A program made the position numbers and the translations under genes. The notes under the pieces are model-generated. The model searched no databases, was not told the DNA's origin, and saw only the letters and a program-made list of their open reading frames with translations. DNA of 34,600 nucleotides from Erysipelotrichaceae bacterium (GTDB lineage Bacteria; Bacillota_I; Bacilli_A; Erysipelotrichales; Erysipelotrichaceae): NCBI GenBank assembly GCA_029227155.1, contig JAQXZJ010000119.1:1-34600 (forward strand), written 5' to 3'. Below are positions 25,745 through 34,600 of the stretch, piece after piece; position 1 is the first letter of the stretch; every line of letters starts with the position of its first letter.

Positions 25745-26446
25745 ATGGAACGTTGCCCAAAACATATTGCGATTATTATGGATGGGAATGGCCGTTGGGC
25801 TAAAAAGCAAGGAAAACCACGTACTGCAGGTCATTATAAAGGATCTGAAAATGTACGTGAAATTGCAATTTGTGCCAATCGCTTAGGCGTTGAGGTGCTA
25901 ACACTTTATGCATTTTCAACAGAAAACTGGATTCGTCCACAAGAGGAGGTTAATTACCTCATGAAACTGCCTGCTGTTTTTTTTGAACGCTATTTAAAAG
26001 AATTGATGGAAAACAATATTCGGGTTTCAATGATTGGAGAAATTGATGCTTTTCCGTTAGATACTCGGAATGTATTATTGTCTGCAATTGAACGTACTAG
26101 AAATAATACGGGGATGGTTTTAAACTTCGCGATGAACTATGGATCTCGTAGAGAGATTACTTTAGCATGTAGAGAAATTGCTGAAGAAGTAAAATCTGGA
26201 ATCAAACAGATTGATGATATTAATGAAGATGACATTAGTAAACACTTAATGACTGCTATTTATCCTGATGTCGATTTTATGATTCGTACCAGTGGAGAGT
26301 GTCGTTTATCTAATTTTTTGTTGTGGCAATTAGCTTATGCAGAATTCTATTTTACTGATGTTGCATGGCCTGATTTTACACCAGATGAGTTTAAGAAAGC
26401 GATTGAGGTATACAATAACCGTCATCGTCGCTATGGAGGTTTATAA
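25745..26446 (+). CDS. uppS: Isoprenyl (undecaprenyl diphosphate) transferase
   Basis: HIAIIMDGNGRWAKKQGKPRTAGHYKG; LTLYAFSTENWIRP; DFMIRTSGECRLSNFLLWQLAYAEFYF. Confidence 0.95.
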   Translation: MERCPKHIAIIMDGNGRWAKKQGKPRTAGHYKGSENVREIAICANRLGVEVLTLYAFSTENWIRPQEEVNYLMKLPAVFFERYLKELMENNIRVSMIGEIDAFPLDTRNVLLSAIERTRNNTGMVLNFAMNYGSRREITLACREIAEEVKSGIKQIDDINEDDISKHLMTAIYPDVDFMIRTSGECRLSNFLLWQLAYAEFYFTDVAWPDFTPDEFKKAIEVYNNRHRRYGGL

Positions 26447-26447
26447 A

Positions 26448-27227
26448 ATGAAACAACGCTTAATTACCGGAATTTTGATGGCTTTGGTTGGAATACCAAT
26501 TTTGTATTTTGGTGGTAAAGCATTGGAACTATTAATGTTATTTATTACTATAGTGGGAAGTTATGAAATTGTGAAAATGTTTAGAGGACAGTGGCCTTCT
26601 TATTCATTATATTTAATTCCTTGTATTTCTTTGTTAATTGGTTTATGTTCTCTTTATTTTCCATCTTATATGGTGACTGCATTGATTTCATTATTCTTTC
26701 TTTTAGTTACATTATGTGTATGGGATGAACGATATCAGATTACAGAAATAGCAGTAGTTTTTATGTTTCACATGATTTTGATTTTTGCATTAATGGGATA
26801 TCAATTAATTATCCAAAATGATATTACTCATTTCTTTGTGTTATACATTGTATTAGCTACTTGTTGCACGGATATCGGTGCTTATTTCACCGGTTATTAT
26901 TTTGGTAAACATAAATTAAATGAACGGATTTCGCCAAAGAAAACCATTGAAGGTTCAATTGGTGGCATTGTATTAGGTTGTTTGGTATCCGTTATTTTTG
27001 CAATGTATTTTATTCCTGAAGTCCATTTCAGTACCATTATGATCTTAAGTTTTGGTATGTCAATTATTGGACAAATTGGTGATTTGCTATTTTCAGCGAT
27101 TAAACGCCATTATCATATAAAAGATTATGGTACAATCTTCCCTGGTCATGGTGGAGTATTAGATCGCATGGATAGTATTTTAATAAATTTTGTATTTGCG
27201 TATGCAATTTTATTGGTGGTGATGTAA
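26448..27227 (+). CDS. cdsA: Phosphatidate cytidylyltransferase
   Basis: TM-rich; TDIGAYFTGYYFGKHKLNERISPKKTIEGSIGG and KDYGTIFPGHGGVLDRMDS signature. Confidence 0.95.
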   Translation: MKQRLITGILMALVGIPILYFGGKALELLMLFITIVGSYEIVKMFRGQWPSYSLYLIPCISLLIGLCSLYFPSYMVTALISLFFLLVTLCVWDERYQITEIAVVFMFHMILIFALMGYQLIIQNDITHFFVLYIVLATCCTDIGAYFTGYYFGKHKLNERISPKKTIEGSIGGIVLGCLVSVIFAMYFIPEVHFSTIMILSFGMSIIGQIGDLLFSAIKRHYHIKDYGTIFPGHGGVLDRMDSILINFVFAYAILLVVM

Positions 27228-27230
27228 TTA

Positions 27231-28385
27231 ATGAAAGAAATTATTTTGCTAGGAGCAAGTGGTTCTATTGGACAACAAACGATTGATGTAGTAAAACAAC
27301 ATGCAGATCAATTTAAAATTGTAGCGTTAAGTGTTGGAAAAAGAATTTCGGTTTTAAAAGAGATTTTAAAAGAAATCAAAGTAGATGAAGTATGCGTACA
27401 AAATCAGAAAGACGCATTAAAACTAGCAAAGGAATATCCAAATATTCATTTCAGTTATGGAGACAATGGATTATTACACTTGGTTTCTTTACCTAAAGGT
27501 GATATTGTTGTTAATGCATTGCTTGGATTTTCTGGCCTTATGCCTACTTTAAAAGCAATTGAACATAAAAAGAATATCGCTTTGGCGAATAAGGAAACTT
27601 TGGTTGCTGGAGGACAATTCGTAAAAGAGGCATTAAAAAAGTATCAAGTTACTTTATATCCCATTGATTCTGAGCACTCTGCAATTTTTCAATGTTTACA
27701 AGGAAATTCTCGTTCTTCCGTTAAGCGTTTGATTATAACAGCATCTGGTGGTAGTTTTCGAGATAAAACAAGAGAAGAATTAAAGGATGTTACTGTCAAG
27801 GAGGCTTTATCTCATCCGAATTGGTCAATGGGGAAAAAAATCACCATTGATTCTGCTACAATGATGAATAAAGGACTTGAGGTTTTAGAAGCACATTGGT
27901 TATTTGATTTGCCATTTTCAAAAATCGATACGATTATGCATAAAGAAAGTGTGATTCATTCCATGGTTGAATTTGAAGATACCGCAATCATGGCACAATT
28001 GGGAACACCAGATATGCGTTTGCCAATTCAATATGCATTAACTTATCCAGAACGTCTTCCATTGAATGGGGAATACTTGGATTGGTCAAAGTTTAGAGAA
28101 CTTCATTTTGAACCACTTTCTATGGAACGTTTTCCAATGCTTAGGCTTGCCTATGAGGTTGGGGAAAAAGGCGGAAATCTACCTGCAATTATGAATGGTG
28201 CAAATGAAGCAGCAGTACAATTATTTTTAGATGAAAAAATAAAATTTTTAGAAATTGAGGAACTAGTTGAAAAAGCAGTTCATAATTTAGAATATCAAGC
28301 ACATCCTACGTTAGAAGAAGTGATTGATGCAGATCAGAAGGCAAGGATCTATGTCAATCAACTTGTGGAAGGAGAATCTAATTGA
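27231..28385 (+). CDS. dxr: 1-deoxy-D-xylulose-5-phosphate reductoisomerase
   Basis: LLGASGSIGQQTIDVV, ANKETLVAGG, PIDSEHSAIFQCL, ITASGGSFRD, HPNWSMGKKITIDSATMMNKGLEVLEAHWLF. Confidence 0.97.
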   Translation: MKEIILLGASGSIGQQTIDVVKQHADQFKIVALSVGKRISVLKEILKEIKVDEVCVQNQKDALKLAKEYPNIHFSYGDNGLLHLVSLPKGDIVVNALLGFSGLMPTLKAIEHKKNIALANKETLVAGGQFVKEALKKYQVTLYPIDSEHSAIFQCLQGNSRSSVKRLIITASGGSFRDKTREELKDVTVKEALSHPNWSMGKKITIDSATMMNKGLEVLEAHWLFDLPFSKIDTIMHKESVIHSMVEFEDTAIMAQLGTPDMRLPIQYALTYPERLPLNGEYLDWSKFRELHFEPLSMERFPMLRLAYEVGEKGGNLPAIMNGANEAAVQLFLDEKIKFLEIEELVEKAVHNLEYQAHPTLEEVIDADQKARIYVNQLVEGESN

Positions 28386-29431
28386 CTATTATTTACTTTA
28401 TATTAATGCTTAGTGCAATTATTTTGATTCATGAATTTGGTCATTTTTTAATGGCAAAGTTATTTCATGTTTATGTCTATGAATTCGCATTAGGTATGGG
28501 GCCACAACTTTTAAAATGGCAAGGGAAAGAAACAGTGTATTCTATTCGCCTATTTCCAATTGGTGGATTTGTCTCTTTGGCTGGGGATGAACACGAAGAA
28601 TCTACGGAAGGCATTCCTCAGCATCGATTGATGCCTTATTTAGCAAATTGGAAAAAACTCTGTGTTTTTCTAGCTGGTCCTTTCATGAATTTTATCTTAG
28701 CATGGGTTATTTTTGTTGGAATTTATATGCATATTGGCTATGTTGTTGATCCACCATTACCTATAGTTAATGGAGTGATTGAAAACTCAGTAGCAGAACA
28801 GGCAGGTTTTCATTATGGAGATGAAATTATAAAATTGACGTTTTCTGATGGTAGTTCGATTGAACCAAAATCATTTTATGATATTTTAGAATTCATGCAA
28901 TTGTATCATGATGAAACCACTTATACTATATCAAGAGGGGATGAAGTTATAGAGCTTGTAGTTGCTCCTGAATATAATGAGGAAGAAAAACGTTATATGA
29001 TTGGGATACTTTTGCCAGAAACTCATGCAAGACAATTGAACTTTTATGAAATGATTCAAGAGGGAAATCGTTATTTCTGGGATTCTACTGACATGATGAT
29101 TAAAACTTTACAGCGAATCGTACGCGGAATTGGTGTAGATTCCCTTAGTGGTCCGGTCGGGATATATACTATGACAGAACAGCAAGTTTCTTATGGATTT
29201 GAATCTTTCATGGCTTTGGTTGGCTTGTTATCTTTAAATGTTGGATTTATGAATTTGATTCCTATTCCAATGTTTGATGGTGGACGAATTTTGATAACCT
29301 TAGTAGAAATGCTAACACGGAAGAAATTACCCGAAAAAATCGAATATGCTTTGATGATGGGTAGTTTAGTGCTGTTATTTGGGCTCTTTATCTTTGTTAC
29401 TTTGAATGATATTACAAGGATCATTGGTTAA
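28382..29431 (+). CDS. rseP: RseP/RasP-type site-2 protease
   Basis: HEFGH zinc motif, PDZ-like segment, LLSLNVGFMNLIPIPMFDGGRI. TTG start overlapping dxr. Confidence 0.94.
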   Translation: MTIIYFILMLSAIILIHEFGHFLMAKLFHVYVYEFALGMGPQLLKWQGKETVYSIRLFPIGGFVSLAGDEHEESTEGIPQHRLMPYLANWKKLCVFLAGPFMNFILAWVIFVGIYMHIGYVVDPPLPIVNGVIENSVAEQAGFHYGDEIIKLTFSDGSSIEPKSFYDILEFMQLYHDETTYTISRGDEVIELVVAPEYNEEEKRYMIGILLPETHARQLNFYEMIQEGNRYFWDSTDMMIKTLQRIVRGIGVDSLSGPVGIYTMTEQQVSYGFESFMALVGLLSLNVGFMNLIPIPMFDGGRILITLVEMLTRKKLPEKIEYALMMGSLVLLFGLFIFVTLNDITRIIG

Positions 29432-29435
29432 TAGC

Positions 29436-29463
29436 AAAAGCTGTGTTTAAACACAGCTTTTTT
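29436..29463. terminator. Bidirectional terminator between convergent rseP and phosphodiesterase genes
   Basis: Perfect 26-bp palindrome AAAAGCTGTGTTTAAACACAGCTTTT with flanking T. Confidence 0.85.
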
Positions 29464-30001
29464 ATTTCAATTGAATTTCTTTAATTACACTTTGATCAAG
29501 CAAACTAATTACTTGAAAACTCGTATCTGTTAAGATGCCATATGAAGGTGGATAACCACCTTTTGGCAGTGAAATCGATCCTGGGTTTAGATAATAACAT
29601 TGGTCGATATAGTCTGCTGTAGGAATATGCGTATGTCCGCTTAATACGCAGTCACTATCAGAACGTTGAATCACTGAATCAACATGTCCATGTGTTAATA
29701 AGACAGTACGATTACCTAACTGTATGATCTTAGATGTTTCCATCATTGGATATTGTAAAACCATTTGATCAACTTCACTATCACAATTGCCTCGTATAGC
29801 AATGATTTCCTCTTTTAATTCATTTAATTTCGTATAAACAATGGTTGTATCATATTCCTTTGGCAAAGGATTACGAGGGCCATGATATAGGACATCACCA
29901 AGAAGAAGGATCCCATCATATTTATTTGCATGGTAACATTCCAGTGCTAGTTTTAAATAGTAACTAGAACCATGGATATCGGAAATTACAAAATAGTTCA
30001 T
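29462..30001 (-). CDS. YfcE-family metallophosphodiesterase
   Basis: NYFVISDIHGSSYYLKLALE, LLGDVLYHGPRNPLPKEYD, IRGNCDSEVDQ, LTHGHVD, LSGHTHIPTAD. Confidence 0.92.
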   Translation of the reverse strand: MNYFVISDIHGSSYYLKLALECYHANKYDGILLLGDVLYHGPRNPLPKEYDTTIVYTKLNELKEEIIAIRGNCDSEVDQMVLQYPMMETSKIIQLGNRTVLLTHGHVDSVIQRSDSDCVLSGHTHIPTADYIDQCYYLNPGSISLPKGGYPPSYGILTDTSFQVISLLDQSVIKEIQLK

Positions 30002-30120
30002 ATATGTTTCCTCTCATTTCTTTTATTATTATAACAAAAAGAGGAAGCAACGAAAATAGATATTTCAAAATGTAGGGTTTTCAAGTATAATTATATATTG
30101 GATAGAAATGAGGTCGAGAC

Positions 30121-33054
30121 ATGTTTCTAAAACGAATTGAAATGCAGGGATTTAAATCATTTGCGGACCGTTCAGTGATTACATTTGATCATGAAATAAC
30201 TGGTATCGTTGGTCCAAATGGTTGTGGAAAAAGTAATATCTCAGATGCTGTTCGTTGGGTATTGGGAGAACAATCTGCAAAATCTATGCGCGGAAGTACG
30301 ATGACGGACGTCATTTTTGCTGGAACATCTAATCGAAAAATGGTTAACTTCGCTGAAGTTGTTTTAGTATTTGATAATTCAGAACATTTTTTAAATACTG
30401 AATATGAAGAAATAGAAATTACTAGAAGATTACATCGGTTGACTGGTGAAAGTGAGTATTTAATCAATCGAACTCCTTGTCGTTTAAAGGATATTGTTGA
30501 TTTAATTTTAGATAGTGGTCTTGGAAAAGATTCATTAAGCATTATATCTCAAGGAAATATTGTAAACTTTGCGGAAGCAAAACCACAAGATCGGCGTGGC
30601 TTATTTGAAGAAGCAGCAGGAGTTGCTAAGTATAAAAAGAGAAAACATGAGTCTACATTAAAATTAGAACGTACACAGGATAATTTAGATCGTTTAAGTG
30701 ATATTATCGATGAAATTGAAAAACAAGTTGCTCCATTGCGTAGACAAGCAAATAAAGCGTTGGTTTATAAAGAAAAGAAGGAAAAATTAGAACGTATTGA
30801 AATTGGAGTTTTAGTTTCTGAAATTCAATCGCATCAAAAAAAGATTGAAGAAGCACAAGAATCGTTACGAAAGATTGAAGCGATGACTGTCATGCATACG
30901 GCACAGATGACTACTTTAGATGCGACAGTTAATGAATTAAAAGAAGAATCTAGAACGTTAGATCGTGAAATTCATTTCTTACAAGAAGAAACATTACGTG
31001 TGATGCAAGAAATTCAGACATTAGAAGCGCGTAAAGTTGAAATTGATGAACGAAGGAAATATCAGATTGAAAAGAGTCAAAATCAATCAAAAGCAGAAGA
31101 ATTAAAACATTTATTAGATGAAGCTCGATTCGAATATGAGGATAGAAAACGCCGTTTTGAGATGTTATCTGCAGATCTGCAAATGTCAAATCGTAATTTA
31201 GAAGAATTACAGGATCAAGTATCACGTCATTTTCAATTAGTCGAGCAAGCAAATACGGAAACAAGACAATTAGAAAATCGTAAAGAAGTACTTCGAGCGC
31301 AGATGCAAAGTCCATTTCAAAATCAAATTGGTTTAAAAGCTATTATGAATGCGAAAGAAAGTCTGCCTGGGGTAAAGGAAGTTGTAGCAAAAGCCTTTTT
31401 ACCAAAAGATGGTTATGAAGTTGCTATTTCTACTGCTTTAGGAGGGGCAATGTATCATATCATTACCACAGATGAAGCAAGTGCAAGAAGAGCTATTGGC
31501 TTTTTGAAAAAGAATCAATCAGGACGTGCTACTTTTTTACCGATGAATGTTATGAAAGAAAACTATGTACGTCAAGATGCACAAATTATCTGTGATCATA
31601 CGGAAGGATATCTTGGAAATGCGATAGATTTTGTAATTTATCATGAAGAATATCATTCAATTGGGATGAATCTATTAGGTAATGTTCTAATCACTGATAC
31701 ATTAGAACATGCAAATGAACTTTCACGTTTATTAAAACATCAATATAAAATAGTTACTTTAGATGGTGATGTTGTACATCGTGGTGGTTCTATGAGTGGA
31801 GGTCATCAAAAGAATAGTACTTCAATTATGGCGATTGAAAAAGAATACCAAAAGATGGATGAAAAAATTGAACAAGCACAAGCGATTCAAAATGAAAGAT
31901 ATCAAACGTATCGCCAATATAGAAAGAAACAAGAAGAAGCAAATGAAGCATTGATGCAGATTCGAATCCAATTTGCTCAAATTGAACCGGTGTTAGAAGC
32001 AAAACGTGCTAAATATGAACGATTACAGGCAGAATATGAAACACTTTGTCCACAATCTGAAGATACGGATGAAGTAGCATTTACGGATGAACTGATTCTT
32101 TCATTGAATCATGCTTACTCAAAGAAAGATGAAATTACAACAAAGATTCGTTTAAAGAATGATCGAAGAGTAAAATGTTCTTCTGAATTAGAACGTAAAG
32201 AAAATCAACTACGGCAATTACGTAGAGAGTTGAGTGCGATTCAGGCTGATGAAAAAGCATTACAGTTAGACTTAGTTCGATGGAATACACAGTTAGATAA
32301 TCATGTTCTGCGTTTAAACAGTGAATATCAGATGACGGTAGATTATGCACTTACTCAAACATATGAAATTGATTTGGAACAAGCAAAACAACAGGTTCAA
32401 ATTCTTAAAAAAGAAATTCAAGAACTTGGAAATGTAAATATGGAAGCACCAACTCAATATGAAGAAACCAATGATCGATATACACAGTTAAAGAAACAAC
32501 ATGATGAATTGACTCATTCAAAACAAAAAATCTTAGATGCAATTGCTGAGATGGATGAAATTATGAAGGTGCAGTTTAAAGAAACCTTCGATCAAATCAA
32601 TTTAGAACTACAAAACGTATTTACTGTATTATTTGGTGGAGGTAAAGCAAAACTATTCTTAGAAGACCCAAATGACATCTTAAATTCAGGAATTGATATT
32701 GATGTACAACCTCCAGGTAAAAATGTACAGAATATTCGTTTGTTCTCTGGTGGAGAAAAATCTTTGATTGCCATTTGTGTCTTGTTCGCAATTCTAAGGA
32801 CTAGACCGGTACCACTATGTATTTTTGATGAGGTTGAGGCAGCTTTAGACCAAGGAAATGTAGAACGGTTTGCGAAATATATCCGTGAATTTAAACAAAC
32901 ACAATTCATTGTGGTTACTCATCGTCCAGGAACGATGGAACAATGTGATGTTCTATATGGTGTAACAATGCCACAACAAGGAATTTCACAATTATTAAAA
33001 GTTAGACTGAAAGATGCAATTGATTTATCAGATGAAAGTGAGGTGCAAGAATGA
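30121..33054 (+). CDS. smc: Chromosome segregation protein SMC (short-armed, 977 aa)
   Basis: FKSFADRSVITF...GIVGPNGCGKSNISDAVRWVLGEQ; hinge at about residues 400-560 (ending GGSMSGG); C-terminal LFSGGEKSLIAI...FDEVEAALDQGNVERF. Confidence 0.95.
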   Translation: MFLKRIEMQGFKSFADRSVITFDHEITGIVGPNGCGKSNISDAVRWVLGEQSAKSMRGSTMTDVIFAGTSNRKMVNFAEVVLVFDNSEHFLNTEYEEIEITRRLHRLTGESEYLINRTPCRLKDIVDLILDSGLGKDSLSIISQGNIVNFAEAKPQDRRGLFEEAAGVAKYKKRKHESTLKLERTQDNLDRLSDIIDEIEKQVAPLRRQANKALVYKEKKEKLERIEIGVLVSEIQSHQKKIEEAQESLRKIEAMTVMHTAQMTTLDATVNELKEESRTLDREIHFLQEETLRVMQEIQTLEARKVEIDERRKYQIEKSQNQSKAEELKHLLDEARFEYEDRKRRFEMLSADLQMSNRNLEELQDQVSRHFQLVEQANTETRQLENRKEVLRAQMQSPFQNQIGLKAIMNAKESLPGVKEVVAKAFLPKDGYEVAISTALGGAMYHIITTDEASARRAIGFLKKNQSGRATFLPMNVMKENYVRQDAQIICDHTEGYLGNAIDFVIYHEEYHSIGMNLLGNVLITDTLEHANELSRLLKHQYKIVTLDGDVVHRGGSMSGGHQKNSTSIMAIEKEYQKMDEKIEQAQAIQNERYQTYRQYRKKQEEANEALMQIRIQFAQIEPVLEAKRAKYERLQAEYETLCPQSEDTDEVAFTDELILSLNHAYSKKDEITTKIRLKNDRRVKCSSELERKENQLRQLRRELSAIQADEKALQLDLVRWNTQLDNHVLRLNSEYQMTVDYALTQTYEIDLEQAKQQVQILKKEIQELGNVNMEAPTQYEETNDRYTQLKKQHDELTHSKQKILDAIAEMDEIMKVQFKETFDQINLELQNVFTVLFGGGKAKLFLEDPNDILNSGIDIDVQPPGKNVQNIRLFSGGEKSLIAICVLFAILRTRPVPLCIFDEVEAALDQGNVERFAKYIREFKQTQFIVVTHRPGTMEQCDVLYGVTMPQQGISQLLKVRLKDAIDLSDESEVQE

Positions 33055-34025
33055 GTTTTTTACAACAATTAAAAGATAGAATTTCTCGTAAAGAGGATAA
33101 TGCCGATCGCTATTTAGATGGGTATAAGAAAACTAGAAAATCATTTGGTGAAAAACTAGGTTCTATGTTTCGTGCTTTTGATGGTTTAACAGATGACTTT
33201 TTGGAACAATTAATGATTCTTTTATTAGAAGCGGATGTTGGAGTAGAAACATCAGAAAAAATCGTTGATATGGTACAAAAAGAAGGAAAAAATCGGTTTA
33301 TCAGAAATGCTGAAGATGTGATGGAATGTTTGGTGGAACAGATGTCAATTCTATATGATGAAAAAAGCATTCCTGAAATCAAAATGAATCCGAACGGCCC
33401 TACTGTTATTTTGATGGTTGGAGTAAACGGTGTTGGAAAAACAACATCAATCGCTAAACTAGCAAACTATTATCAGAAACAAGGAAAAGTAGTAGCAACT
33501 GCTGCTGCAGATACGTTTCGAGCAGGTGCTGTACATCAATTAGAAGAATGGTCTAATCGTTTAGGCATTCCTTGTATCAAAGGAAAAGAAAATGCGGATC
33601 CTTCCAGTGTTCTTGTGGATGCTTGCCGGTATGCAAAAGAACATAACATTGATCTATTATTAGCAGATACTGCAGGTCGTTTACAAAATAAAGCAAATTT
33701 GATGAAAGAACTAGAAAAAATGCATCGGGTAATTGGAAAAGAAATTCCTGGCGGACCACAAGAAACGTGGCTAGTTATTGATGCGACGACAGGCCAAAAC
33801 GGATTGCATCAAGCAGATGTATTTTTTGAATCTACAAAGGTAACCGGAATTATTCTTACGAAATTAGATGGCACTGCAAAAGGTGGTATTGTCATGGCAA
33901 TTCGAGATCAGTTACATTTGCCAGTACGATTCGTTGGCTTAGGAGAAACGATGAATGATTTAAGACCATTTGAAATTGAAGAATATTTATATTCCATTGC
34001 ACAGGGGTTAGAAGCGAATGAATAA
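33051..34025 (+). CDS. ftsY: Signal recognition particle receptor FtsY
   Basis: VGVNGVGKTTSIAKLANYY, AADTFRAGAVHQLEEW, LADTAGRLQNK, LTKLDGTAKGG. Confidence 0.97.
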   Translation: MSFLQQLKDRISRKEDNADRYLDGYKKTRKSFGEKLGSMFRAFDGLTDDFLEQLMILLLEADVGVETSEKIVDMVQKEGKNRFIRNAEDVMECLVEQMSILYDEKSIPEIKMNPNGPTVILMVGVNGVGKTTSIAKLANYYQKQGKVVATAAADTFRAGAVHQLEEWSNRLGIPCIKGKENADPSSVLVDACRYAKEHNIDLLLADTAGRLQNKANLMKELEKMHRVIGKEIPGGPQETWLVIDATTGQNGLHQADVFFESTKVTGIILTKLDGTAKGGIVMAIRDQLHLPVRFVGLGETMNDLRPFEIEEYLYSIAQGLEANE

Positions 34026-34353
34026 TCCTATGCAATTAGATCATTTGGAACAAATGAACGATTTACTGGATTGGTATCAGTCTTTATTAACAGATAAACA
34101 ACGCAAGTGTATGTTTTTATACTATTATGATGATTATTCTTTATCAGAAATTGCTGAAGAAGTGCATACTTCTCGTTCTGCTGTGTTTGATATTATGAAA
34201 CGAACAGAACATACATTAATTGAGTATGAAAATAAATTACATTGTGTTGAAAACTTTAAAAAAAGAAGTAAAATATATGAGGAGTTAAGCAAGCTAAATC
34301 TACAAGAAGTAGATAGACTTGTCGAACAATTAAAAAAAATCGATACAGAATAA
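34018..34353 (+). CDS. ylxM: YlxM (UPF0122) HTH protein, putative SRP-operon regulator
   Basis: [56 protein letters not shown]. Confidence 0.9.
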   Translation: MNNPMQLDHLEQMNDLLDWYQSLLTDKQRKCMFLYYYDDYSLSEIAEEVHTSRSAVFDIMKRTEHTLIEYENKLHCVENFKKRSKIYEELSKLNLQEVDRLVEQLKKIDTE

Positions 34354-34375
34354 ATTATTGGAGGTAGAAATTGTT

Positions 34376-34600
34376 ATGTCAAAAGTTATGTCTGTAAACG
34401 CCGGAAGTTCATCTTTGAAGTTCCAATTATTCCAAATGCCAGAAGAAACGGTATTAACAAGTGGTCAAGTAGAAAGAATTGGAATGGATGATGGAATCTT
34501 TACCATTAAAGTAAATGGAGAAAAACATTCATTTACTCAACCAATTGAAAATCATTCTGTTGCGGTTCAATTATTATTGAATGCACTTGTAGAATACAAA
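34376..34600 (+). CDS. ackA: Acetate kinase, N-terminal part (truncated by window end)
   Basis: Translated by eye: [49 protein letters not shown] upstream; not in the ORF track because it has no stop. Confidence 0.93.
   Translation, partial: MSKVMSVNAGSSSLKFQLFQMPEETVLTSGQVERIGMDDGIFTIKVNGEKHSFTQPIENHSVAVQLLLNALVEYK

Noticed and set aside
30189-30542. 117-aa minus-strand ORF inside smc
   Set aside because: Antisense to the highly conserved SMC head; no independent signals.
30950-31315. 121-aa minus-strand ORF inside smc
   Set aside because: Antisense to coiled-coil coding; composition is explained by the complement of Glu/Lys/Leu codons.

Overview
The window is a 34.6-kb low-GC Firmicutes chromosomal segment. 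Gene content and order look Erysipelotrichia-like, but that is inference without a database. Most of it is conserved housekeeping DNA: the end of a competence pseudopilin (comG-like) operon, efp, rpsP-khpA-rimM-trmD, rplS-lepB, rbgA-rnhB, dprA-topA-trmFO-xerC, an FMN riboswitch with ribU, rpsB-tsf, pyrH-frr-uppS-cdsA-dxr-rseP, smc-ftsY-ylxM, and the start of ackA. The accessory DNA is (a) a TetR gene with a perfect operator next to a MATE efflux gene carrying two in-frame stops, (b) an inverted FAD-dehydrogenase gene and a DUF2207 gene between trmD and rplS, and (c) a small redox-flavoured cassette between lepB and rbgA. That cassette has a frame-disrupted Ig-like lipoprotein-type gene, a flavodoxin-like gene, a DUF1697 gene, an XRE regulator fused to a degenerate desulfoferrodoxin domain, and a GNAT-YoaP gene. 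The best leads are the HTH-desulfoferrodoxin fusion with altered metal ligands, a pseudoknot-capable leader upstream of rpsB, the doubly interrupted MATE gene with its regulator and operator intact, an EF-P whose modification loop lacks the canonical lysine, and a short-armed SMC. I saw no CRISPR array, tRNA, rRNA, transposase, phage gene or obvious new defence system.
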